Assembly (NCBI RefSeq): GCF_900167935.1
Contig: NZ_FUYL01000010.1
Location: 1 to 64,000 of the forward strand
Source: Maribacter arcticus
GTDB lineage: Bacteria; Bacteroidota; Bacteroidia; Flavobacteriales; Flavobacteriaceae
Direction of reading: 5' to 3'
Length of the DNA stretch: 64,000 nt
The notes under the pieces were generated by a model. The model was not told where the DNA came from. It searched no databases and worked only from the letters and a program-made list of their open reading frames with translations. Both the position numbers and the translations under genes were made by a program. This document shows positions 45,032 to 53,248 of the stretch, in pieces (position 1 is the stretch's first letter; each line of letters opens with the position of its first letter).

Positions 45032-45280
45032 GTGTGTACTGGCACTAAATTTCCAGTAAAAGTAGTTTATGCATATTTTACGATTAACGGCAGCTTATAT
45101 AATGACTTTGATGGAAGATTTTAAGCATTTACAAGAGGAAATGATAGTTGCCCAATTGAAGGCTTTCATCAAAATAAAGTTGAGGCTTAATTAAAAGATA
45201 AATTTAGTTTTGATACCGACTAATACGGTTTAGTTTATATGGTTGCTTTTGGTTTTAGTAAAGAAGAATCTGAACTATAA
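45032..45280 (+). pseudogene. Decayed coding fragment of unknown family
   Basis: One frame stays coherent for 82 codons with three internal TAA stops: TGTKFPVKVVYAYFTING, stop after DFDGRF, then AFTRGNDSCPIEGFHQNKVEA, stop, LKDKFSFDTD, stop, YGLVYMVAFGFSKEESEL. The composition is protein-like, so I read it as a decayed gene, but I cannot name the family. The rest of 44753-45428 outside the promoter elements shows nothing I can support. Confidence 0.4.
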
Positions 45281-45428
45281 CCAATCTATTAAGGCATTTT
45301 AAAATATTATTACTTGCAAGTAACCCTATTAAATTAGATTGATATGAATGCACCAGTTTATATAGGTGCATTTTGATACTATGAATTATAAGCATTTAAT
45401 TTTGATAATGCTTTATAATACAACACTG

Positions 45429-45457
45429 TTGCACGTCACAAAATTCAAGTAATTTTG
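45429..45457 (+). promoter_or_regulatory. Promoter of the marC-like gene
   Basis: TTG (45429-45431) and TAATTTTG (45450-45457), 18 bp apart, match the Bacteroidota -33/-7 promoter. The leader is about 70 nt. Confidence 0.65.
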
Positions 45458-45534
45458 CACTTTGAAAAAAATCGGTGAAGTTGTTCCTTTTGAAACTTTC
45501 CATCGCTTTTTTTGGACAGATAATTTAACAGCAA

Positions 45535-46149
45535 ATGGATAACTTAATTACTTTCTCAATCACTGTATTTACTGGTTTTTTCGCTATCACTAACCCTATA
45601 TCGAACATGACGCTTTTTTTGTCATTAACACAAGGTGCAGATGAAAAAACAAAACAAGATATAAACAAAAGAGCGAATATTATTGCGTTTATCATTGTAA
45701 CCGTTTTTGTGCTTTTAGGTAAATTTATTTTTGAACTTTTCAATATTAGTATACCCGCATTTAAAATTACAGGAGGTATCTTAATTTTTTATATTGGTTT
45801 TGATATGCTTCAATCAAAGCAATCAAGTGTAAAAAGTATTAATGACGTGCACATTGATGAGAACATAGCGGTATCTCCACTGGCAATACCAATTTTGGCA
45901 GGTCCTGGTACGATTGTTACCTCTATGAATTTTGTGTCTAAAGTTGAGCCCATTCAAATATTTTTAGTGATAGCTATTTTTGGACTTATGAGTTTAATAA
46001 CTTATTTCACGTTTAAGTTAAGTGACCTTATTCTTAAAATAGTTGGGTATAATGTTATTTCCGTAATTGGTAAAATAATGGGTTTAATCATAGCTATTAT
46101 AGGTACCGGTATGATTGTAGAGGGTATTAAAATCTCCTTTAATTTATAA
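45535..46149 (+). CDS. MarC-family membrane protein
   Basis: A 204-residue integral membrane protein with six predicted helices, of the MarC/UPF0056 family (NAAT transporter-like). The start FFAITNPISNMTLFLSLTQG and the AIPILAGPGTIVTSM block are characteristic. The physiological substrate is unknown; the old link to multiple antibiotic resistance was not confirmed in E. coli. It has its own promoter and no tight neighbours. Confidence 0.92.
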   Translation: MDNLITFSITVFTGFFAITNPISNMTLFLSLTQGADEKTKQDINKRANIIAFIIVTVFVLLGKFIFELFNISIPAFKITGGILIFYIGFDMLQSKQSSVKSINDVHIDENIAVSPLAIPILAGPGTIVTSMNFVSKVEPIQIFLVIAIFGLMSLITYFTFKLSDLILKIVGYNVISVIGKIMGLIIAIIGTGMIVEGIKISFNL

Positions 46150-46150
46150 C

Positions 46151-46279
46151 ACTATAGTAGATTTAGTTGGTTTAAATCCAGAACAGATTGATCTAACAGT
46201 TGAATACACATTCGAAAATATTTACTACAATCGTGGTGGTTGCCTAGAGAATGTAGAAATCGATGGCGGTTTAGTCTAA
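46151..46279 (+). pseudogene. Short start-less coding remnant
   Basis: Forty-two codons without a stop (TIVDLVGLNPEQIDLTVEY, then ENIYYNRGGCLENVEIDGG) directly follow marC in a different frame, with no start codon. It looks like the end of a vanished gene; the family is unknown. Confidence 0.3.
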
Positions 46280-46343
46280 TTTATAATAGTCGCAAAAAAG
46301 TGATTCTTTCTTTTATTAGTTAAGGTCATAAAAAGCATATAAA

Positions 46344-47117
46344 ATGAATACTGGATTAGTTTTATCAGGAGGAGGCATTAGGGGTGTTGCTCATATAGGG
46401 GTTATAAAAGCGTTGGAAGAATATGGTATATCTCCCACGCATATTTCTGGCACAAGTGCCGGGGCAATTGTAGGTGCTTTATATGCGGGTGGTATAAAAT
46501 GGCCCGATATTTTAGAGTTTTTTAAAGTTATTCCTATATTTCATGCTTATAGATTTGCTCGTAATAAACCAGGATTTCTCGATACTGAAAAATTTTATGA
46601 TGAGTTTAAAAAGTTCTTTCCAAAAGACACTTTCGAATCATTACCGAAATCTCTGTTTATTACCGCAACAGATATAATTAAAGGTAATCTTGTTATTTTT
46701 CAAAAAGGAGAATTAATAAAGCCAGTATTGGCGTCAGCCACTTTTCCTGGAGTCTTTTCACCAATCGTTATTAATGGCTCTTTTTATGTGGATGGTGGAG
46801 TGCTTAACAATTTCCCAATTGAACCCTTACTTTCTCATTGCGATAAAATTATTGGTAGTTATGTTAATCCATTAAAAAGCATTAAACCTAAAGACTTAAA
46901 ACATTCGTACAATGTTGTAGATAGGGCTTATAAAATAAAATCTGTTTCGGATTCTATAGCAAAATTCGTACAATGTGACTTGGTGATTTCACCAGAAGAA
47001 TTAAGCTCATTTGCTACATTCGATATGAGATATATTGAAACCATTTTTGAAATAGGGTATAATAGCACTATTAAAAAACTTAATTATCATGGTTATATAA
47101 AACAAATGGAGGTCTAA
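46344..47117 (+). CDS. Patatin-like phospholipase
   Basis: A 257-residue patatin-fold lipid acyl hydrolase of the RssA/YchK type. The Gly-rich oxyanion loop is GLVLSGGGIRGVAH, the nucleophile is Ser38 in GTSAG, and the catalytic Asp150 is in the DGG motif (YVDGGVLNN). All catalytic elements are intact, in contrast to the altered motifs of the patatin at 51668. No signal peptide or membrane helix is evident, so it probably acts in the cytoplasm on lipids. It appears monocistronic. Confidence 0.92.
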   Translation: MNTGLVLSGGGIRGVAHIGVIKALEEYGISPTHISGTSAGAIVGALYAGGIKWPDILEFFKVIPIFHAYRFARNKPGFLDTEKFYDEFKKFFPKDTFESLPKSLFITATDIIKGNLVIFQKGELIKPVLASATFPGVFSPIVINGSFYVDGGVLNNFPIEPLLSHCDKIIGSYVNPLKSIKPKDLKHSYNVVDRAYKIKSVSDSIAKFVQCDLVISPEELSSFATFDMRYIETIFEIGYNSTIKKLNYHGYIKQMEV

Positions 47118-47310
47118 GTAGAAAACTCCGGTTTCAATTAAATTATATACCGTACACCTAAAAAATCGAGAAGCTACATTCTGCTTTTACTTTTTTTCGT
47201 AAATTCAATATGCTAAACACCCTATTATGTAATTAATTGTAACCCAACGATAATTGTTGGTCGATATAATAAGTCATTGACCAATTCCGTTATTACTTAA
47301 TAACTAAATA

Positions 47311-47439
47311 ATGCCAATAATGAAATCTATAACTAGTAGAATTAGTCTTATTTCAAGCATTTTACTTTTAGTGGTTGTGTCTTGTGTTAAAGGCATGGAT
47401 ATGAAAGAAGAAATATCAACTTCTAATTCAACAGAATAG
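47311..47439 (+). CDS. Tiny lipoprotein
   Basis: A 42-residue ORF with a classical lipoprotein signal (SISS..ILLLVVVSC) followed by only 18 polar residues (KGMDMKEEISTSNSTE). A second ATG at 47320 is an alternative start. It may be a real mini-lipoprotein or the surviving 5' end of a larger lipoprotein gene whose body was lost. No family is recognised. Confidence 0.4.
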   Translation: MPIMKSITSRISLISSILLLVVVSCVKGMDMKEEISTSNSTE

Positions 47440-47490
47440 TAGGGTAGGTATTATTTACCATATTCAAATTTAAACATATCTATTTGTGTA

Positions 47491-48102
47491 CTAAATTTTT
47501 ACATGTTGCGCACGTTCCATAAAGAACTCTTCGAAGCGTTTTAATTTCGGATTCATTTTTTCAGAATACAATACATACTGACATTTCATAATACTCTGAG
47601 CCACCGTAATCATAGCTGTGTAATCTGATTTTTGTGTCAGAAAACCTCCATCGTCAATACTACAAATTTTTAATTGCGAAGTACTTACACCATTTAAAAG
47701 AAACAATTTGTGTAGGGTAGTAGGTGTCGTTATGAGTATGTCTATACCTTCAAATATTTCCGATTTTTGAATGTCGATGTGTAACTCCTTATAGCTAGCA
47801 TACACTCGTAGTGAAGAATACTTAGTATACCGTAAAAATTCATCGTAAAGTTCAAGTACCTTTTCTTTATTCTCAACAACCACAACAGCTCTGGGTGCAT
47901 TACCTACCGCTTCACATTTTAATATTTGTAGTGTGGTAAGGATAAGGGTAGTCGTTTTTCCACTGTCCTTTGGTGCGGTACAATATACATTTGACCCACT
48001 TTTTATGATAGGAATGCTACTTTTTTGAAAAGGTGTAGGTTCTTCAATTGAAAAACGCTCTAACATTTCTAATAAATAAGGATTCAGTTTTTTAAACGAC
48101 AT
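47491..48102 (-). CDS. Stand-alone degenerate DEAD-box helicase N-domain
   Basis: A 203-residue protein covering only the first RecA-like domain of a DEAD-box helicase. The Q-motif-like ERFSIEEPTPFQKSSIPIIKSG is followed by APKDSGKT (43-50) in place of A-x-TGSGKT, by ITTPTTLHKL in place of TPGR, and by DDGG (150-153) in place of DEAD. The second RecA domain is absent. ATP binding is possible, but helicase activity is unlikely. It could regulate or scaffold RNA-processing complexes. I chose the ATG at 48102 (MSFKKLNPYLLE) over one at 48114. Similar short proteins occur in flavobacteria to my knowledge, without known function. Confidence 0.75.
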   Translation of the reverse strand: MSFKKLNPYLLEMLERFSIEEPTPFQKSSIPIIKSGSNVYCTAPKDSGKTTTLILTTLQILKCEAVGNAPRAVVVVENKEKVLELYDEFLRYTKYSSLRVYASYKELHIDIQKSEIFEGIDILITTPTTLHKLFLLNGVSTSQLKICSIDDGGFLTQKSDYTAMITVAQSIMKCQYVLYSEKMNPKLKRFEEFFMERAQHVKI

Positions 48103-48231
48103 AACTATTAACATATGAAATTACTTAACCTAAGTAAAGGCTAATAATTCAACAAATATACTGCCAACGAATGGGGAAAATCGTGTATTAGCACCATTTT
48201 TATAATTACCACTCTCAAAATCGCTAGTTTA

Positions 48232-49131
48232 TTAGGAGTACAGAATTAGAAAAACACCTGCCATTATCCCCGCTAGGGGTACTAACTTTTTTCGTTTATT
48301 TTGTTCTTTAAATAATACTCCACCTATTACTACTGCTATCAATATCTGACTGCGTTTAATGGCAGAAAGCAACATAATCAATGCATCAGGATCTTGTAAT
48401 GCCTTAAAATAAAAATAATCGGCTATTTGTAATAAAACCCCAACCAAAGGAATTGACCAACGCCATTTAAAGGCTTTTCTTTTTTCTGCATTAGGAAACC
48501 AAGTAAAAGCTAAAATGATAAGTAAAATTAAGACGGTGTAAAAGCAGAACCAGAATTGTAATGTCTGCGGATTTAAAGATAAACTCTGAATTAAAAACTT
48601 ATCATACAACCCGCTGGATGCTCCTAAAAAAGTAGCACCGATAATCGCAAATATCCATTTGTTACGTTTGAAATGAATCCCTTCTTTTTTACCAATTCTT
48701 GAATAAAGTAATACTGAGAAAATGATTAGAAAAAAACCTATCCATTGATACGAATTTGGCTTTTCGTGATATATGGTTATCGCGCCAATAAATGTGAAAA
48801 ACGGACCTGCAGAACGTATTGGTGTTACTATGGTAATGGGTAGATGTTTTAAAGCTTGATACGCCAGCACCCATGAAGCGGCCATTATTGCGGATTTAAT
48901 AGCAATAAAACCATGCGTTTTTAATGGAATGTCATTGATATAAAATTGTATATCAATCATGTACTCTTTAAAAAATTGAGAGCCAATATAAAAGGGGAGG
49001 AGCAATAAAAACCCAGAGGATATCGTGCCCAAAAGTACAGGAAAGACTTCATTGCCTTGTACGGCATGTTTCTTACATAAGTTGTGTAAGCCTAAAAATA
49101 GTGCCGCTAAAAGTCCGAGGTACATCCACAT
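48232..49131 (-). CDS. EamA-family transporter
   Basis: A 299-residue ten-helix DMT-superfamily membrane protein with two EamA repeats (HLPITIVTPIRSAGPFFTFIGAITIYHEKP in the first, LLSAIKRSQILIAVVIGGVLFKEQ in the second). Substrate unknown. It differs clearly from the EamA protein at 1127. It appears to be transcribed alone. Confidence 0.9.
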   Translation of the reverse strand: MWMYLGLLAALFLGLHNLCKKHAVQGNEVFPVLLGTISSGFLLLLPFYIGSQFFKEYMIDIQFYINDIPLKTHGFIAIKSAIMAASWVLAYQALKHLPITIVTPIRSAGPFFTFIGAITIYHEKPNSYQWIGFFLIIFSVLLYSRIGKKEGIHFKRNKWIFAIIGATFLGASSGLYDKFLIQSLSLNPQTLQFWFCFYTVLILLIILAFTWFPNAEKRKAFKWRWSIPLVGVLLQIADYFYFKALQDPDALIMLLSAIKRSQILIAVVIGGVLFKEQNKRKKLVPLAGIMAGVFLILYS

Positions 49132-49252
49132 AATGGGCGCGAAGATATTGGTTTTCTAAAGTTCAGCCATAGGATACTTGAAACTAATACTTTAGAGACC
49201 TTTATAACAATGCACTATAAAAGTTAGGAGAATTAAAACATCAATATTATAA

Positions 49253-49287
49253 AAACAAAAAAAGGGCTGCCTACTTAAAGACAACCC
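49253..49287 (-). terminator. Intrinsic terminator of the tetR-SDR-nitroreductase operon
   Basis: On the minus strand GGGTTGTC pairs with GGCAGCCC (with G-U pairs) across an 8-nt loop, followed by a T-rich tract. It lies 150 bp beyond the nitroreductase stop. Confidence 0.65.
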
Positions 49288-49312
49288 ATATATTAGACTT
49301 TTATTGGTAAAA

Positions 49313-49400
49313 CTAGTAAGCCATTTTTATAATCTTCTCAACTTTGTCTGTTGAAAGATTTTGATGCTCGCCTAAGCCTTACCAATTTAAATTTTGGTCG
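49313..49400 (-). pseudogene. Possible decayed C-terminal coding fragment
   Basis: On the minus strand a frame reads NLNW, TAA, then GLGEHQNLSTDKVEKIIKMAY and TAG. The last stretch looks like the end of a helical protein, and the upstream part has several stops. It lies between the nitroreductase gene and the terminator. The family is not recognised. Nothing else is visible in 49132-49439. Confidence 0.25.
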
Positions 49401-49439
49401 GATTCTTAAATTTAAAAGTGTTCATATTCTTTCTAAATA

Positions 49440-50072
49440 TTATTCAATAACAGTTACCAAATCTTTCATTGGTTTTCTCACCTTCTTCAAGTTCACCAAC
49501 CAATCTGCACTTTCATTTCTATAACCAATTGGTAGTAATACAGCACTTCGTAAGCCCTTTTCACGCAGTCCTAAAATTTTATCGACAGCACCAGGCTCAA
49601 AACCTTCAATTGGGGTTGCGTCAACACCTTCGTATGCTGCTGCAATAATAGATTGTGAAAAAGCTATGTAAGCTTGTTTTGTTGCATGGTTAAAGTTTTC
49701 TTCTTCACTCTTTTGTGGATACGTGCCTAGTAACATTTGACGGTAATTCTCCCATCCTTCATTCTTAAATCCACGAATCTCGTTCGTTAAGTCGAACATG
49801 TAATTTATTCTTTCTGCCGTATACGTATCCCAAGCCGCAAAAACAAGTAGGTGAGAGCAATCTGTAATCACAGATTGATTCCATGCTACTGGTCTAATTT
49901 GTTCCTTAATTTTTTGATTCTTTACGACGATAATCTCAAAAGGTTGTAACCCACTTGATGTAGGAGCTAAACGCGCTGCTTCTAAAATACGTTCTATTTT
50001 ATCTTCAGCTACTTTTTTACCGTTCATTGCCTTTGCAGCGTATCTCCAATTTAATTTATCTAATAATTCCAT
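49440..50072 (-). CDS. Nitroreductase-family NAD(P)H-dependent oxidoreductase
   Basis: A 210-residue FMN nitroreductase. The start LLDKLNWRYAAKAMNGKKV, the APTSSGLQPFEIIVV block and PIEGFEPGAVDKILGLREKGLRSAVLLPIGYR are typical of NfsB/YfkO-like enzymes. It reduces nitro compounds, quinones or related electrophiles. It is third in a minus-strand operon after tetR and an SDR (16-bp gap to the SDR). Regulation by TetR is inferred from the palindrome in the operon promoter. Confidence 0.93.
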   Translation of the reverse strand: MELLDKLNWRYAAKAMNGKKVAEDKIERILEAARLAPTSSGLQPFEIIVVKNQKIKEQIRPVAWNQSVITDCSHLLVFAAWDTYTAERINYMFDLTNEIRGFKNEGWENYRQMLLGTYPQKSEEENFNHATKQAYIAFSQSIIAAAYEGVDATPIEGFEPGAVDKILGLREKGLRSAVLLPIGYRNESADWLVNLKKVRKPMKDLVTVIE

Positions 50073-50088
50073 TTAAATCACTCTTGTT

Positions 50089-50754
50089 TTACTTGTTTTT
50101 AGCTAATTGTATGATATCGTTTGAAGTAATAATTACTTCTGTATTACTTGTGTTATTGGCAAGGTTGAGCATGGCTTGTGCAATGCTTTCTGCATTTATT
50201 ATTTTATACTTTTTTAATGGGCCAATAAAAAGTGGTTGTATAATTTTGAATACCACAATTCCTATTTTTTCCAGCACTCTACGTTCGTTACGTTTACCAC
50301 CAATTAATGATGGTCTTAATATTGAAGTATTCATAATGCCCTGCTGAAGCACATCTTGTTCCATTTCACCTTTTGTTCTATTATAAAACACACTACTTGC
50401 TTTATTTGCGCCCATAGCTGAAATAACTAAGAAGGTTGGTATATCATTTTCCTTTGCAAGCTTAGCAGCGGCAACGGGTATTCCGTAATCTATCTTCTTA
50501 TACAACTTTTTGTCTGGTGTTTTTTTTGCGGTAGTACCAATACAACAATACACTTCATCTGCTATAAAATCTGTACTAAACTGTTCAAAATCAAGTAAAT
50601 CACCAATGAATTGAATCACCTTTTTTGGTAAACCTTCTATTCGTGTTCTAGAAAATAATTTAATAGTACTATATCTGCTATCCTCAATTAATTTTTGAAG
50701 TAAAATACCACCGGTCAAACCTGATGCTCCTAATATAATCGCTGTCTTATTCAT
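50089..50754 (-). CDS. NAD(P)H-binding SDR-like protein (HTATIP2-like)
   Basis: A 221-residue atypical SDR. The start NKTAIILGASGLTGGILLQKL gives the nucleotide loop GASGLTGG, and the YCCIGTTAKKTPDKKLYKKIDYGIP and ILRPSLIGGKRNERR blocks match HTATIP2/TIP30-like and YwnB-like proteins. The ATG at 50754 is preferred over an upstream one because the longer frame overlaps the end of tetR. The gene sits 7 bp after tetR and 16 bp before the nitroreductase gene, within one operon. Confidence 0.88.
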   Translation of the reverse strand: MNKTAIILGASGLTGGILLQKLIEDSRYSTIKLFSRTRIEGLPKKVIQFIGDLLDFEQFSTDFIADEVYCCIGTTAKKTPDKKLYKKIDYGIPVAAAKLAKENDIPTFLVISAMGANKASSVFYNRTKGEMEQDVLQQGIMNTSILRPSLIGGKRNERRVLEKIGIVVFKIIQPLFIGPLKKYKIINAESIAQAMLNLANNTSNTEVIITSNDIIQLAKNK

Positions 50755-50761
50755 GTTGTTT

Positions 50762-51340
50762 TTAGACTTTAATACTACTCCAAGCTGCTTCAAAGGCTTG
50801 GTCTAGTTCTAGTTTAGTTAATTTAACCGAACCGCGATTTTGTGCCATCATTAAGAAGGATAGCGGATTTATGGCGTAGGCATACAACAAGTAATCTGAT
50901 AGCGGTTTAATCACACCTTCTATTTTTCCGCGAGCCCATAGGTCGAGAAGGGGCTGTAAATGCTTTATACCTTCTTGCCTGCTCTCTTCATCAATCATGG
51001 GAGTGTTATCACATTGTGCTAAAAACAACGCATTTGCGCTCTCTTTAATTTTAAATTGTGCTATGCGCTTCCAAATCACTTCAAAACCAACCTCGACTGG
51101 CATACTTTCATCATAGGTTTCAAAGGCATAGGCTGTATAATATGCCTTAACTTCGATATAGGTTTTGTTTACTAAATCTTGTTTATTATCAAAATACAGA
51201 TAAATGGTAGCTGGTGAAACACTTGCCATTTTAGCAATCTTGCTCATAGGCGTAGCATGAAACCCATCGTTATTGACCAACTCAATTGTTGCTTGTATTA
51301 ACGCATTTCGCTTGTCTATACTTTTTTGAAGTGCTGCCAT
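50762..51340 (-). CDS. TetR-family transcriptional regulator
   Basis: A 192-residue repressor. The N-terminal helix-turn-helix (MSKIAKMASVSPATIYLYFDNKQDLVNKTY) is typical; the C-terminal ligand-binding part is family-variable. It heads the operon tetR-SDR-nitroreductase. Its promoter has a -7 box (51358-51365, minus) with a GAATG-TT-CATTC palindrome 8 bp upstream. The same palindrome lies in the CurA/DJ-1 promoter, so this repressor likely controls both operons and itself. Inducer unknown; an electrophile or aldehyde is plausible. Confidence 0.92.
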   Translation of the reverse strand: MAALQKSIDKRNALIQATIELVNNDGFHATPMSKIAKMASVSPATIYLYFDNKQDLVNKTYIEVKAYYTAYAFETYDESMPVEVGFEVIWKRIAQFKIKESANALFLAQCDNTPMIDEESRQEGIKHLQPLLDLWARGKIEGVIKPLSDYLLYAYAINPLSFLMMAQNRGSVKLTKLELDQAFEAAWSSIKV

Positions 51341-51357
51341 AATTTTTGATTAAAGTA

Positions 51358-51365
51358 CAAAGATA
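51358..51365 (-). promoter_or_regulatory. -7 box of the tetR operon
   Basis: On the minus strand TATCTTTG fits TAnnTTTG, giving a leader of about 13 nt before the tetR ATG. Confidence 0.65.
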
Positions 51366-51373
51366 TAGAAAAT

Positions 51374-51385
51374 GAATGTTCATTC
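51374..51385. promoter_or_regulatory. Putative TetR operator, tetR promoter
   Basis: GAATGTTCATTC is a perfect 5-bp inverted repeat around TT, matching the site at 44887-44898, and is placed between the expected -33 and -7 positions of the tetR promoter. Confidence 0.65.
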
Positions 51386-51631
51386 TTTTTTATTAACAGA
51401 ATTTTAATTTAACTGTATTCAATTGGTAAGGGTAAGTATTTCTTAGTCTCAAAAAAATTTAAAGAGTAGTTGTTTCATAATCTAGTTGGTAACTTATGCT
51501 ATAAAATGGTAGAATCTTATGAAATCCTCATAAATACCAAGGAATTCCTATAACAGAATTCCAAAAGCATTCTTTATATTTAATAACTCCAATAAAGGTA
51601 GTTCCCTCGCCCTTTTATTAAATAATGTCAA

Positions 51632-51648
51632 TACCTATATTATAGGTA
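51632..51648. promoter_or_regulatory. Operator-like palindrome before the patatin gene
   Basis: TACCTATA (51632-51639), one T, TATAGGTA (51641-51648) is a perfect palindrome ending 6 bp before the -7 box at 51655. The rest of 51386-51631 shows no gene. Confidence 0.6.
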
Positions 51649-51654
51649 ATACAA

Positions 51655-51662
51655 TAGGTTTG
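51655..51662 (+). promoter_or_regulatory. -7 box of the patatin gene (near-leaderless)
   Basis: TAGGTTTG fits TAnnTTTG. The ATG at 51668 begins only 5 bp after it, so transcription would start at or next to the initiation codon. Confidence 0.6.
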
Positions 51663-51667
51663 TAGAA

Positions 51668-52894
51668 ATGTATAAAATTCTATCACTCGATGGCGGCGGA
51701 AGTTGGGCCATTATTCAGTTACTTACCTTAAAAGACCGCTATGGAAATCTAAATGGTCACGAAATACTTAAAAAATTCGACCTGGTTATTGCTAATTCAG
51801 GGGGTAGTATAGTTTTAGCTGCCTTAGCTGAAGATTATTCTATAGATAAAGCTATCACTCTATTTCAAAATCAGAAGAATAGAGAACAGATATTTCATAA
51901 AAACACATTTAAAGACCGATACTTCCCCGTTGATTATCTTGGTTTATTTAACGCAGGCTTTGGTCCAAAATATAGTGCAACTAAGAAAAAGGAAGCTTTT
52001 GAGAACCTTTTCCCTGAGATTGATAAAGTACAGATGAATGAATTGCCAAAACTCATTGGCAAAGAATCTCTTAAGATTGTAGTATGTACATACGATGCCC
52101 TTAACAACCGTGCGAAGTTCTTTAAATCATATTCTGCAAGTGGTAATGGCTATGATTCAGTAAAGTTAACTCAGGCCATTAATGGATTTTCTAACGCACC
52201 AGTGCAGTATTTTGATTTCCCTGCTCGCTTTAAAGCAAAAGAAAGCGATATCTTTTATGAATTATGGGATGGCGCTTTGGGTGGGTTCAATAATCCTATT
52301 TTAGCAGGAATCATTGAAGCTTATAAATTAAATATACCTCTTAAAGAAATTAGAATTATTTCTATTGGCACTAGTAATTCACTGATGTCTTCAGATGCGA
52401 AGCAAGATTTTTGGGATTGGAAACAAATCGCATTGCTATTCAGAAGAAAGAAATTCGCTTTTTCTAAATGGAAACCACAGTTTAACTTTTTCAAAGAAAC
52501 GGTATTGCATCAGGCTAAAACAATTCTTTACCAACCGCCCGATACTGCCAATTACATTGCTATGATGTTTCTTAAATCTTCAACAGGTAAGTCTCTTAAC
52601 GACCATATCATAAGACTTTCACCTCTAATTCATTATGATACGAATACTCCAGAAAATGTTATAGCGCTCGTTAAAGATTTGTATGCCTTAGATATGGACT
52701 TAACCAAAGATGAAGAAATCAATACACTTATTGCATGTTTTAATGCTTGGAAAAATGGTCGTATTTATAATCAACCCATAGAGTTTAAAGTGGAAAGAAA
52801 TAATGATTTGTTATTTCAACAAGGAGATAAATGGTACCAAGATGGAATGAATAGATGGGTTAGTTGGGAAGATTCCGAACGACCAGTTAATTGA
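51668..52894 (+). CDS. Patatin-like phospholipase with variant motifs
   Basis: A 408-residue patatin-fold protein. The start KILSLDGGGSWAII is the oxyanion loop, but the usual Arg after DGGG-x is Trp. The nucleophile motif is ANSGG (Ser44) rather than GTSTG, so Ser is kept. The Asp is in WDGALGGFNNP (Asp201), a DGA instead of DGG. Length and the GGFNNP block match larger bacterial patatins. No cyclic-nucleotide synthase, Cap2/Cap3 or other defence gene is adjacent, so a CBASS role is not supported. A palindrome in the promoter and a nearly leaderless start suggest tight regulation. Substrate unknown. Confidence 0.8.
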   Translation: MYKILSLDGGGSWAIIQLLTLKDRYGNLNGHEILKKFDLVIANSGGSIVLAALAEDYSIDKAITLFQNQKNREQIFHKNTFKDRYFPVDYLGLFNAGFGPKYSATKKKEAFENLFPEIDKVQMNELPKLIGKESLKIVVCTYDALNNRAKFFKSYSASGNGYDSVKLTQAINGFSNAPVQYFDFPARFKAKESDIFYELWDGALGGFNNPILAGIIEAYKLNIPLKEIRIISIGTSNSLMSSDAKQDFWDWKQIALLFRRKKFAFSKWKPQFNFFKETVLHQAKTILYQPPDTANYIAMMFLKSSTGKSLNDHIIRLSPLIHYDTNTPENVIALVKDLYALDMDLTKDEEINTLIACFNAWKNGRIYNQPIEFKVERNNDLLFQQGDKWYQDGMNRWVSWEDSERPVN

Positions 52895-53073
52895 GATAAT
52901 CTAAATAGGCAGATTCATTTTTTCTATCTTAATTTTAAATAGAATTTTAGCTTTTAGAGTTAAAGTATATATAAACATAAGTGGATGTTTTATTGATACT
53001 ACAAATCAATTATTTAAACTATGTGATCAACAATAGTTTAATTTAACCTAACTTACCTCAATTTTGCATATAA
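52895..53073 (+). other. Intergenic region before the desaturase gene
   Basis: I see no gene in this AT-rich stretch. It ends at the TATTTTTG box that starts the desaturase transcript. Confidence 0.6.
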
Positions 53074-53081
53074 TATTTTTG
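53074..53081 (+). promoter_or_regulatory. -7 box of the desaturase gene
   Basis: TATTTTTG fits TAnnTTTG. It lies 15 bp before the ATG at 53096, supporting that ATG as the original start. Confidence 0.55.
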
Positions 53082-53095
53082 CATGTCAAGAATAC

Positions 53096-53248
53096 ATGGT
53101 TATTGAAGTATAAAAATCCCCTAAAAAAAACAGTATCGCAAATCCGACATTTTCAAGAGACATAAATCCCGATTTTTCAAAAACATTAAGAAAAAGGGTA
53201 AACACCTATTTTAAAACCCATAATAAGAGTCGAAATGCTAATGCAACT
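53096..53248 (+). pseudogene. Severed N-terminus of the fatty-acid desaturase
   Basis: From the ATG at 53096 the frame reads MVIEV, TAA (53111-53113), then KSPKKNSIANPTFSRDINP and DFSKTLRKRVNTYFKTHNKSR up to the ATG at 53249. The second part is the expected N-terminus of flavobacterial desaturases and contains no alternative start. A single nonsense mutation at codon 6 explains it. Confidence 0.75.

Noticed and set aside
51668..52894. CBASS-type (CapV-like) defence phospholipase
   Set aside because: No CD-NTase, Cap2/Cap3 or other defence gene is next to it; the neighbours are a tetR operon and a lipid desaturase.
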